From assembly GCA_035547895.1 (NCBI GenBank), contig DASZTT010000049.1, forward strand, positions 1 through 5,274: DNA of 5,274 bases, written 5' to 3'. The DNA is from 66-474 sp035547895. GTDB lineage: Bacteria > Pseudomonadota > Gammaproteobacteria > Xanthomonadales > Rhodanobacteraceae. The position numbers and the translations under genes were made by a program. Below, in pieces: positions 1-5,274 of the stretch; within the stretch, counting starts at the first letter, position 1; every line of letters starts with the position of its first letter. Under the pieces are notes generated by a model. It made no database searches. It was not told where the DNA came from and worked only from the letters and a program-made list of their open reading frames with translations.

Positions 1-1
1 C

Positions 2-73
2 CCGCGCCTGACGCCGCCGCATCCGGCGCCGGTTGCGAAGGGCAAGCCGCGCAAGCAGAACGCGCGTCGATGA
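2..73 (+). CDS. C-terminal end of an upstream gene (possibly purE), partial
   Basis: A reading frame open from the left edge ends with TGA at 71-73, which overlaps the purK ATG at 70-72 in an ATGA arrangement typical of translationally coupled genes. The 23 visible residues are rich in proline, alanine, lysine and arginine and end in AKGKPRKQNARR, which looks like a flexible basic tail and not a folded domain. In many proteobacteria the gene directly before purK is purE, the N5-CAIR mutase that uses the PurK product, so purE is the natural guess. Nothing in the visible residues identifies it. The purK frame is also open upstream of its ATG, so an unrelated stop in this frame cannot be excluded. 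Confidence 0.45.
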   Translation, partial: PRLTPPHPAPVAKGKPRKQNARR

Positions 74-1227
74 GCACGCTTGGCATCCTGGGGGGCGGCC
101 AACTCGCAAGAATGATGGTGCTGGCCGGTACGCCGCTGGGCGTGCGCTTCCGCATCGTCGATCCTGCGGCGGATGCCTGCGCGGGGCAGATCGCGCCGCT
201 GCTGCCAGTGGACTGGAACGCGCTGGATGACCTGGAGCCGTTCGCGCGCGCCATCGACGCGGCGACGTTCGATTTCGAAAACGTGCCGGCCGCGACCGCC
301 GCATGGCTGACCGCGCACGCGCGCGTCGCGCCCAACGCGTTGTCGCTCGCCACCGCGCAGGATCGCGTGCTGGAAAAGACGCTGTTTCGCGAATGCGGCT
401 TGCCGACCGCGGAGTTCGCCGACATCGCCACGCGCGCCGACCTGGACGCCGCGCTCGCGCGCATCGGCGCGCCCGCGATCCTGAAAACACGGCGCGAGGG
501 CTACGACGGCAAGGGCCAGTTCCGCATCAAGTCGCCGGCGGATGCCGGCGCGGCCTGGGATGCACTGGGCGCGCAGGCCACCGCGCGGGGACTGATCCTG
601 GAAGGTTTCGTCGACTTCGATTTCGAAGCCTCGGTGGTGGCGGTGCGCGCCGCCGATGGCGAATTCCGCGCGTGGCCGGTGACGCGCAACTGGCACGTGG
701 ACGGCATTCTTTCCGCCAGCCTCGCGCCTGCCGTGCGCGAGGGTGTGATCCAGCAGGCCGCGTTCGCGCATGCGCGCGCGATCGCGGAGAAACTCGGCTA
801 CGTCGGCGTATTTGCGCTGGAATTGTTCGTGGTTGGAGATGCCGTCCATGGCCAGGAGCTCCGTGGCAACGAGATGGCGCCGCGCGTGCACAACTCCGGC
901 CACTGGACCATCGAAGGCGCGGTGACTTCGCAGTTCGAGAACCACGTGCGCGCGGTGCTGGGCATGCCGCTGGGCGACACCTCGGCGCGCTTCCCGTCGT
1001 GCATGCTCAACTGGATCGGCGAACTGCCCGACCGAGACAGGATGCTCGCGATCCCCGGCACGCATTGGCACGACTACGGCAAGTCGCCGCGCGCCGGCCG
1101 CAAGGTCGGCCACGCGACCATATGCGCGCCGGACGCGGCGACGCTGGCCGGACGCCTGGAACAAGTCGGCCGCGCGCTCGGCCGCGAAGCGCAGGTCGCG
1201 CCCGTCCTCGAGGCGCTGGCGGAATAG
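70..1227 (+). CDS. purK: 5-(carboxyamino)imidazole ribonucleotide synthase (PurK)
   Basis: Cytosolic ATP-grasp enzyme of de novo purine biosynthesis. It uses ATP and bicarbonate to carboxylate aminoimidazole ribonucleotide to N5-CAIR, which PurE then rearranges. The 385-residue protein opens with the family nucleotide-binding loop GILGGGQLARMM (residues 5-16), followed by FDFENVP (67-73) and QDRVLEK (97-103). The ATP-grasp core shows KTRREGYDGKGQ (139-150) with its lysine and glycine-rich loop, and the EGF/FEASV segment (178-189). The metal- and substrate-binding signature NEMAPRVHNSGHWT lies at 267-280, and the C-terminal lid motif YGKSPRAGRKVGH at 336-348. The length is slightly above the roughly 355 residues of E. 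coli PurK, and no key motif is missing. The ATG at 70 is chosen because the first glycine-rich strand begins directly after it and because it overlaps the preceding stop by four bases, which suggests translational coupling. No strong Shine-Dalgarno sequence is visible, in keeping with coupling. Confidence 0.96.
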   Translation: MSTLGILGGGQLARMMVLAGTPLGVRFRIVDPAADACAGQIAPLLPVDWNALDDLEPFARAIDAATFDFENVPAATAAWLTAHARVAPNALSLATAQDRVLEKTLFRECGLPTAEFADIATRADLDAALARIGAPAILKTRREGYDGKGQFRIKSPADAGAAWDALGAQATARGLILEGFVDFDFEASVVAVRAADGEFRAWPVTRNWHVDGILSASLAPAVREGVIQQAAFAHARAIAEKLGYVGVFALELFVVGDAVHGQELRGNEMAPRVHNSGHWTIEGAVTSQFENHVRAVLGMPLGDTSARFPSCMLNWIGELPDRDRMLAIPGTHWHDYGKSPRAGRKVGHATICAPDAATLAGRLEQVGRALGREAQVAPVLEALAE

Positions 1228-1244
1228 CCGGACGATGTTTTTCA

Positions 1245-1360
1245 CGTCTTCCCGGCGAAGGCCGGGACCCAGCGCCTTTGCCTTGTTGAAAGGGGCTGGG
1301 TGGTTCGCGGCGTTCGCGTTTGCAATCCTGCAAACGCAGTCCCGTTTCACCGGAATGACG
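1245..1360. repeat. Palindromic intergenic repeat element (REP/MITE-like)
   Basis: The gap between purK and ggt is filled by nested inverted repeats. The outer ends are CGTCTTCCCGG (1245-1255) and CCGGAATGACG (1350-1360), reverse complements at 9 of 11 positions. Inside the left end is a perfect 7-bp stem with a GAAG loop (1250-1267, TCCCGGC/GCCGGGA). A second stem pairs ACCCAGCGCCTTT (1267-1279) with AAAGGGGCTGGGT (1289-1301) at 12 of 13 positions. A third, perfect 9-bp hairpin lies at 1316-1337. The left palindrome is recognisably the reverse complement of the repeats at 5163-5228 in the same window (shared CTGG, CCGGC..CGCCGG and GACG blocks), so this is a dispersed family. There is no transposase. 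As RNA it would fold strongly and could stabilise or end the purK transcript. Confidence 0.7.
1316..1337. other. Perfect 9-bp hairpin inside the repeat
   Basis: GCGTTTGCA (1316-1324) and TGCAAACGC (1329-1337) are exact reverse complements around the 4-base loop ATCC. No T-run follows on either strand, so it is not a canonical intrinsic terminator. It sits in the right-hand part of the repeat, where the arms no longer match, and may be an insertion or a replaced segment of the original right arm. Its position about 65 bases before the ggt start places it in the probable leader or promoter region of that gene. Confidence 0.5.
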
Positions 1361-1388
1361 GAAAGCAGAATGCACAGGATTACCCCGA

Positions 1389-1393
1389 AAGGA
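1389..1393 (+). promoter_or_regulatory. Ribosome binding site supporting the ggt start at 1403
   Basis: AAGGA lies nine bases before the ATG at 1403, a good Shine-Dalgarno match at acceptable spacing. It favours 1403 over the in-frame ATGs at 1370 and 1394. The 1370 ATG has a weaker GGAAAG at 1360-1365 with only four bases of spacing. Starts farther upstream would translate the palindromic repeat and are unlikely. Confidence 0.55.
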
Positions 1394-1402
1394 ATGTTGC
1401 CA

Positions 1403-3184
1403 ATGCGGATTTTTTGCCCCGCCGTTCTGGCTTGCTGTCTCGCAGCAGCCGGTGTGCTGACTTCACCGAACGTATTCGCGCAGCCGCAGGACACCCAAGC
1501 CGCGCAAGACGGTCCGCTGCAGGCCAGGGTGCGGCACAACGCGCAACCCGCGCGTCCCGACGAGCCATTGGTCCGCGCGAAACACGGCATGGTGGTCAGC
1601 GCGCAGCATCTTGCCACGCAGGTCGGCATCGACATCCTGAAGCAGGGCGGCAACGCGGTGGATGCCGCGGTCGCGGTCGGTTATGCGCTGGCGGTGGTGC
1701 ATCCGTGCTGCGGCAACATCGGTGGCGGCGGCTTCATGACGCTGCATCTGGCCGGCGGCCACAACCTGTTCCTCGACTTCCGCGAAAAGGCGCCGCTGGC
1801 CGCGACGCCGGACATGATGCGCAACGCCGCCGGCAAGGTGGTGAAAGGCCGCAGCACCAGGACGTATCTCGGCGTCGGCGTGCCCGGCACCGTGATGGGC
1901 CTCGACGAGGCGCTGAAGAAGTACGGCACGATGAGCCTCGCGCAGGTGATGGCGCCGGCCATCAAGCTGGCGGAGGACGGCTACGCGCTGCAGCCCGGCG
2001 ACGTGCGCATCCTCGATACCTCCACCGATTATTTCGAGCAGCACCCCAATGTCGCCGCGATCTTCCTCGACCATGGCAAGCCGTGGCAGGCGGGGCAGGT
2101 GCTGAAGCAGCCGCAGCTCGCGCGCACGCTGAAGCTGATCGCCCGGGACGGCACCAAGGCCTTCTACGACGGCCCGATCGCCGCCGCGGTGGTGAAAGCC
2201 AGCGAAGCCAACGGCGGGCTGCTGACCCTCAAGGATTTCCAGGCCTATACCGTGCAATGGCAAAAGCCCGTCGCGTGCGGCTACCACGGCTACATGATCT
2301 ACTCGGCGCCGCCGCCGAGCTCGGGCGGCACGGCCATCTGCGAAACCTTGCAGATCATCGCGCCGTATCCGTTCGCGAAGTGGGGCTTCCATTCCGCGAA
2401 AGCCGCGCACTATTTCGTCGAAGCCGAACGCCGCGCCTTCGCCGACCGCAACACCTACCTCGGCGATCCGGCGTTCGTGCGGAATCCGGTCACGAAGCTG
2501 CTCTCGGCCGAACATGCCGCCGAGTTGCGCGCCAGCATCCAGCCCCGCAAGGCCACGCCGTCATCGGAAGTGCAGGGCAGCCTCGGGCCGTACCAGGCCA
2601 CCAACACCACGCACTATTCGGTGGTGGACGGCAAGGGCAACGCGGTCGCCGTTACCTACACCGTCAACAGCTACTTCGGGATCAAGCAGATCGCCGGCGA
2701 CACCGGGTTCTTCCTCAACAACGAGATGGATGACTTTACCTCCAAGCCCGGCGTGCCCAACCAGTTCGGCCTCGTGCAGGGCGAGGCCAACCGGATCGAA
2801 CCGGGCAAGCGCCCGCTGAGTTCGATGAGCCCGACCATCGTCATGCACGACGGCAAGCTCGTGATGGTCACCGGCAGCCCCGGCGGCTCGACCATCATTT
2901 CCACCACGATGGAAAGCATCCTCAACGTGATCGAGTACGGCATGAACGTGAAGCGGGCCATCGCCGCGCCGCGCATCCACATGCAGTGGTGGCCGGACGA
3001 AATCTTCGCCGAACCCGGCGCGTTCACGCCCTCGGTACAAGCCGCGCTGCAAGCGATGGGTTACAAGATCCGCGACGTGCGGCAGATGGGCGACATCGCC
3101 GCGATCGTGGTGAACCCGAAAACCGGCATGCTGGAAAGCGTCAACGATCCGCGCTATCCGGCGGGTGAGGCGGCGGGGTATTGA
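1403..3184 (+). CDS. ggt: Gamma-glutamyltransferase (glutathione hydrolase), exported
   Basis: N-terminal nucleophile hydrolase that cleaves or transfers the gamma-glutamyl group of glutathione and related compounds, normally in the periplasm. From the start at 1403 the protein has 593 residues. It begins with a signal peptide (MRIF, a hydrophobic stretch, then VFA before Gln27, a signal peptidase I type site after residue 26). The large subunit has the substrate-binding arginine in DFREKAP (Arg127) and the GNIGGGGFM motif (104-112). The self-cleavage and catalytic threonine is the first Thr of TTHYSVVD (Thr402), which would give a small subunit of 192 residues. Downstream are TYTVN (Thr420, Asn422), NNEMDD (Glu441, Asp444), RPLSSMSP (Ser473, Ser474) and GSPGGS (Gly494, Gly495), all matching known E. 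coli GGT binding positions. The protein ends in the usual AAGY. One oddity is Phe455 where E. coli has the lid-loop Tyr444. An in-frame extension back to 1235 exists but is repeat-derived. Starts at 1370 or 1394 remain possible. Confidence 0.95.
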   Translation: MRIFCPAVLACCLAAAGVLTSPNVFAQPQDTQAAQDGPLQARVRHNAQPARPDEPLVRAKHGMVVSAQHLATQVGIDILKQGGNAVDAAVAVGYALAVVHPCCGNIGGGGFMTLHLAGGHNLFLDFREKAPLAATPDMMRNAAGKVVKGRSTRTYLGVGVPGTVMGLDEALKKYGTMSLAQVMAPAIKLAEDGYALQPGDVRILDTSTDYFEQHPNVAAIFLDHGKPWQAGQVLKQPQLARTLKLIARDGTKAFYDGPIAAAVVKASEANGGLLTLKDFQAYTVQWQKPVACGYHGYMIYSAPPPSSGGTAICETLQIIAPYPFAKWGFHSAKAAHYFVEAERRAFADRNTYLGDPAFVRNPVTKLLSAEHAAELRASIQPRKATPSSEVQGSLGPYQATNTTHYSVVDGKGNAVAVTYTVNSYFGIKQIAGDTGFFLNNEMDDFTSKPGVPNQFGLVQGEANRIEPGKRPLSSMSPTIVMHDGKLVMVTGSPGGSTIISTTMESILNVIEYGMNVKRAIAAPRIHMQWWPDEIFAEPGAFTPSVQAALQAMGYKIRDVRQMGDIAAIVVNPKTGMLESVNDPRYPAGEAAGY

Positions 3185-3201
3185 ACCGATTCACCTCTGT
3201 C

Positions 3202-3230
3202 ACCGATGCCCGAACGCAGCTCCCATCGGT
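3202..3230. other. Weak stem-loop in the convergent gap after ggt
   Basis: ACCGATG (3202-3208) and CATCGGT (3224-3230) form a 7-bp stem around a 15-base loop, between the ggt stop and the stop of the convergent minus-strand gene. An alternative, overlapping stem pairs CGGTCC (3227-3232) with GGACCG (3256-3261). Neither is followed by a T-run, so a bidirectional terminator is possible only in a loose sense. The rest of 3185-3266 shows nothing recognisable. Confidence 0.25.
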
Positions 3231-3266
3231 CCGGGTAACGAGATGACAGTTGGCTGGACCGGACGG

Positions 3267-4106
3267 TTAGGTTTTTGCAGTATCTTCACCAGCCTTACGT
3301 AGCAGGACGTGAATAGTTGACAGGTAGAAGTAGAACATCCAGCTAAGCCAAAGGCTAGCTTCATAGCCGGTCTTTTGTTGGTCGTTGTGATGTCTTATGC
3401 CGAAATTGTTGGCAATGTTAAAAATGTCCTTCTCATCCGCAGATGTCAGCAACGCCTTCACCTTAGGCCGAAGGTATTCAAGTACATCGGCAAGATCGCG
3501 CACTGCCTGACGTCGATCGTCCAACGTTGATCCATGGCGACGGTAGCGCAACACTGCCGCATCGACGCGGTCCACAACCTTCTTATCCTTGGTTGGCAAA
3601 TCCGCTTCGAAGATTTGCTCGAAACCATCTTCTGGTCTTTGAAGTACCTCTCCAGAACCGGAAATTTCGTATTTTTTCGCGTAGTGGTTCAATACCGAAT
3701 TAATCCTACTCCGAAACTCACTTTGACCTTGGTGTTTATTGAATGTTTCCCAGTGCATCCCGCAGCCAGCATAGTCATGGAAATGTCCATCAATTGGCTT
3801 TGAAACATATTGATAGAGAAACTCGATAATGTCGAACAGGTCGTCTTCAGAGTAGAACGGAGCCCACTGCTCTATCGGCCAGAGGTTCTTCTTGCGCACG
3901 GAGAGCAGAACTTCTAGCTCAACATCCCTCACTGTGCCGTCAACGTGGTTTAGATCCACGCATTCGAAGCCAAATGCTTCATCAAAGTATCCGTCCGTAC
4001 GCAACTGTTGGAATACTCGCTGAAACAGCCTTAGGATGTCGGCGAGCGGCAGTCCATCGAGGTTTGGATTTGTTCCTTGACGCTGCGAGTAATAGACGTG
4101 TGTCAT
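3267..4106 (-). CDS. Uncharacterised protein, possible HEPN-like C-terminal domain, low-GC gene
   Basis: I do not recognise this 279-residue protein with certainty. It has no signal peptide, no convincing transmembrane segment and no known catalytic signature, and is probably cytosolic. The N-terminal half (about 18-150) is rich in aromatic and acidic residues (LFQRVFQQL at 27-35; DDLFDIIEFLYQY at 88-100; a His/Cys cluster HFHDYAGCGMHW at 108-119). After a linker near 155-175, a helical C-terminal part has RRQAVRDLADVLEYLRPKV (198-216) and then NNFGIRHHNDQQKT (233-246) and WLSWMFYFYLSTIHVLLRK (253-271). This R-H-H-N block ahead of an aromatic amphipathic helix recalls HEPN or abortive-infection C-terminal domains, but the classic R-x4-6-H motif is not clear. 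The ATG at 4106 is chosen; an upstream in-frame TTG at 4190 abuts the CPBP stop and adds 28 unconvincing residues. Base composition is far lower in GC than its neighbours, which suggests acquisition by transfer. A defence role is only an inference. Confidence 0.85.
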   Translation of the reverse strand: MTHVYYSQRQGTNPNLDGLPLADILRLFQRVFQQLRTDGYFDEAFGFECVDLNHVDGTVRDVELEVLLSVRKKNLWPIEQWAPFYSEDDLFDIIEFLYQYVSKPIDGHFHDYAGCGMHWETFNKHQGQSEFRSRINSVLNHYAKKYEISGSGEVLQRPEDGFEQIFEADLPTKDKKVVDRVDAAVLRYRRHGSTLDDRRQAVRDLADVLEYLRPKVKALLTSADEKDIFNIANNFGIRHHNDQQKTGYEASLWLSWMFYFYLSTIHVLLRKAGEDTAKT

Positions 4107-4116
4107 GGAACGCCCC

Positions 4117-4190
4117 AATATATCTAGCCGTATTTTAGCCCTGCATCCAAGCGGTAACGGGATGTTTCCGCCACTGTTTTCAGCTGTCAA
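4117..4190 (-). promoter_or_regulatory. Candidate promoter region for the low-GC gene
   Basis: Read on the minus strand, this 84-base gap region contains an exact TTGACA (4190-4185) and two -10-like hexamers, TAAAAT (4137-4132) and TATATT (4122-4117), each one base from TATAAT. None of these pairs at the normal 16-18 base spacing: the best hexamer 17 bases after TTGACA is a poor AAACAT. The AT-rich stretch nevertheless makes an independent promoter for the downstream gene plausible. A weak GGGG lies seven bases before the ATG at 4106. Confidence 0.25.
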
Positions 4191-5033
4191 TCAGTGGCCC
4201 ACGGCCACAAACCACGCGATCGCCGCGATGAAGTTGTTGGTGGCGTGCAGCGTGATCGAGGGCCACAGCGAGCGCGTGCGCACGCGCAGCCATGCTGACG
4301 CCAGGCCCAGGATGACCAGCGCGGGCACGGGATACCACGCGAACTTGAAGTCGGGCAGGTGCACGCAGCCGAACACGATGGCGCTGCCCAGCATGGCCCA
4401 GCCGATGGGCATGCGTCTGGCGAGGCCCGACAGCAGCACGCCGCGGAACACCAGTTCCTCGACGAACGGCGCGACGCACACCACCAGCACCGCCAGCAGC
4501 AGGCGCATGCCGATCGACACGTTGCCGGCGAGCACCGAGACATCCTGGTTCACTTGCTGGTGTCCGGCGAGCAGGTGCGTGAGCGGGCCGCCCAGGAACA
4601 ACACGGCGGCGCCAAGCAACACCGCGACCAGATAGGCAGATTTTTTGGCGGGTGGTGCGAATCCGAATCCCGGCAATTCCGCGCGCGACCATTGCACGCG
4701 CCAGAACTGGCGGATCAACAGGATCATCACCGCGGCCGCGGCGGCGATCGTCGCGACGATGAAGATGACGCGCGTATCGGGATTCGCCATCAACCCCTGC
4801 ATGACGACCCTGGCGTTGGGCGGCGCGCGGTGGTGCAGGCCAGCGACGAACGCGGCCTTGAACATCAGCACGAACCCGGCGATCACGCCGAACAGGATGC
4901 CGAGCCCGAATTGCAGCAGGAAGTACAGCGCGACGATGCCGAGTCCGCTCCACACGCCGGGACGCTTCGGCGCAGGTTGGGGCGCGACGGCGGCATCGAT
5001 GACGGTTGGCGTGTTTTCGGTGGGCAAATCCAT
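4191..5033 (-). CDS. CPBP-family intramembrane glutamic endopeptidase
   Basis: Inner-membrane protein of 280 residues in the CPBP family (Pfam Abi/CPBP, related to CAAX prenyl protease Rce1), a group of intramembrane proteases whose bacterial substrates are mostly unknown. The three family motifs are present: EELVFRGVLL with Glu192, Glu193 and Arg197; FGCVH with His225; and HATNN with His263 and Asn267. Several hydrophobic segments fit membrane helices, roughly at 30-58, 89-107, 133-155, 177-191, 212-225, 235-249 and 260-278. The first 25 residues are polar and proline-rich and probably cytoplasmic. The ATG at 5033 is supported by GGAG at 5042-5039, five bases upstream on the coding strand. 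GC content is high, like purK and ggt, so this gene looks native. It is followed after 84 bases by the low-GC gene on the same strand, so one transcript is possible. The substrate cannot be told from sequence. Some relatives serve in bacteriocin self-immunity, but no bacteriocin gene is visible here. Confidence 0.92.
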   Translation of the reverse strand: MDLPTENTPTVIDAAVAPQPAPKRPGVWSGLGIVALYFLLQFGLGILFGVIAGFVLMFKAAFVAGLHHRAPPNARVVMQGLMANPDTRVIFIVATIAAAAAVMILLIRQFWRVQWSRAELPGFGFAPPAKKSAYLVAVLLGAAVLFLGGPLTHLLAGHQQVNQDVSVLAGNVSIGMRLLLAVLVVCVAPFVEELVFRGVLLSGLARRMPIGWAMLGSAIVFGCVHLPDFKFAWYPVPALVILGLASAWLRVRTRSLWPSITLHATNNFIAAIAWFVAVGH

Positions 5034-5162
5034 TCCGGCTCCGAGGCGGGCGGCAAGGCAGCGTGCACTTTAGGGCATTTCCGGTCGGATCACTTCACGG
5101 TCGCCCCCTCGATCATCAGCGCCTCGCTTTGCTCCATTTCAGGCGTGGCGATTCCATCGCCC

Positions 5163-5228
5163 GCTGGATACCGGCCTGCGCCGGTATGACGAGTTGTGCT
5201 GGATACCGGCCTGCGCCGGTATGACGAG
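5163..5228. repeat. Two tandem copies of a 31-base palindromic repeat (REP-like)
   Basis: Two identical 31-base units lie at 5163-5193 and 5198-5228, separated by TTGT (period 35). Each begins GCTGG, contains a perfect 8-bp stem ATACCGGC/GCCGGTAT with a CTGC loop (5168-5187 and 5203-5222), and ends GACGAG. The unit matches, in reverse complement, the left palindrome of the element at 1245-1276, but with A-T in place of C-G near the base of the stem. Because the two copies are identical, the duplication is recent or is maintained by conversion. The surrounding stretch 5034-5274 has no convincing complete gene. Confidence 0.85.
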
Positions 5229-5274
5229 CAAAGTCGGATGTCGTGGCGTGTTGCAGCTAAACGGTCCAGATGTC

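Noticed and set aside
303..1289. 328-residue plus-strand frame overlapping purK
   Set aside because: An arginine- and alanine-dominated +1 shadow of purK that runs on into the repeat element.
1403..1480. Lipoprotein signal in GGT (VLAC)
   Set aside because: Leu at -2 fits the lipobox poorly, the cysteine comes too early (residue 11), and the hydrophobic stretch continues past it to a good VFA signal peptidase I site.
1463..2515. 350-residue open frame on the minus strand opposite ggt
   Set aside because: It is entirely antisense to a gene with all family motifs. Its His/Arg/Gly-rich, low-complexity composition is the usual shadow of GC-rich coding DNA.
3534..3803. 89-residue plus-strand frame within the low-GC gene
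   Set aside because: Antisense to a longer, more protein-like frame, with no ribosome binding site or recognisable domain.
3244..4189. Short inverted repeat TGACAGTTG (3244-3252) and CAGCTGTCA (4181-4189) bracketing the low-GC gene, as possible mobile-element ends
   Set aside because: Only 8 of 9 bases match, about what chance would give across the two flanks. There is no transposase and no visible target-site duplication.
4107..4190. 28-residue N-terminal extension of the low-GC gene from a TTG start at 4190
   Set aside because: It needs a rarer start codon with no Shine-Dalgarno sequence. The peptide is not convincing, and the AT-rich stretch looks more like a promoter region.
4359..5189. 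276-residue plus-strand frame opposite the CPBP gene
   Set aside because: It is very rich in His, Gln, Arg and Ala, lacks domain features, and ends inside the palindromic repeat. The opposite strand carries all three CPBP motifs.

Overview
The window looks like a piece of chromosome from a GC-rich gammaproteobacterium, most likely of the Xanthomonadales/Lysobacterales (a Rhodanobacteraceae-like genome is my best guess). This rests on the high GC content of the housekeeping genes (about 70 % in a hand-counted line), the purE-purK type arrangement, the style of the PurK and gamma-glutamyltransferase proteins, and small palindromic intergenic repeats of a kind common in that group. The taxon is an inference.

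Layout. Positions 1-73 hold the last codons of an upstream gene, possibly purE, whose stop overlaps the purK start (ATGA). purK (70-1227, +) is complete and encodes N5-carboxyaminoimidazole ribonucleotide synthase of purine biosynthesis. It is followed by a 175-base gap that is largely a palindromic repeat element (1245-1360). Next is ggt (1403-3184, +), a complete exported gamma-glutamyltransferase with its self-cleavage threonine and substrate-binding residues in place. A short gap separates it from two genes on the minus strand. The first (3267-4106) encodes a 279-residue uncharacterised protein in strikingly AT-richer DNA, with a C-terminal helical part that may be HEPN-like. The second (4191-5033) encodes a CPBP-family intramembrane protease. 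The window ends in a gene-poor stretch with two tandem copies of a 31-base palindromic repeat (5163-5228), related to the one after purK.

How the parts relate. purK and the gene before it are probably translated together. ggt is transcribed separately, as it lies behind the repeat element with its own ribosome binding site. The two minus-strand genes run in the same direction with an 84-base gap and could form one transcript, CPBP gene first. Their base composition differs sharply, so the downstream gene is probably a later arrival. The region most worth a second look is this low-GC gene beside the CPBP protease. I see no CRISPR array, tRNA, rRNA, transposase or integrase.
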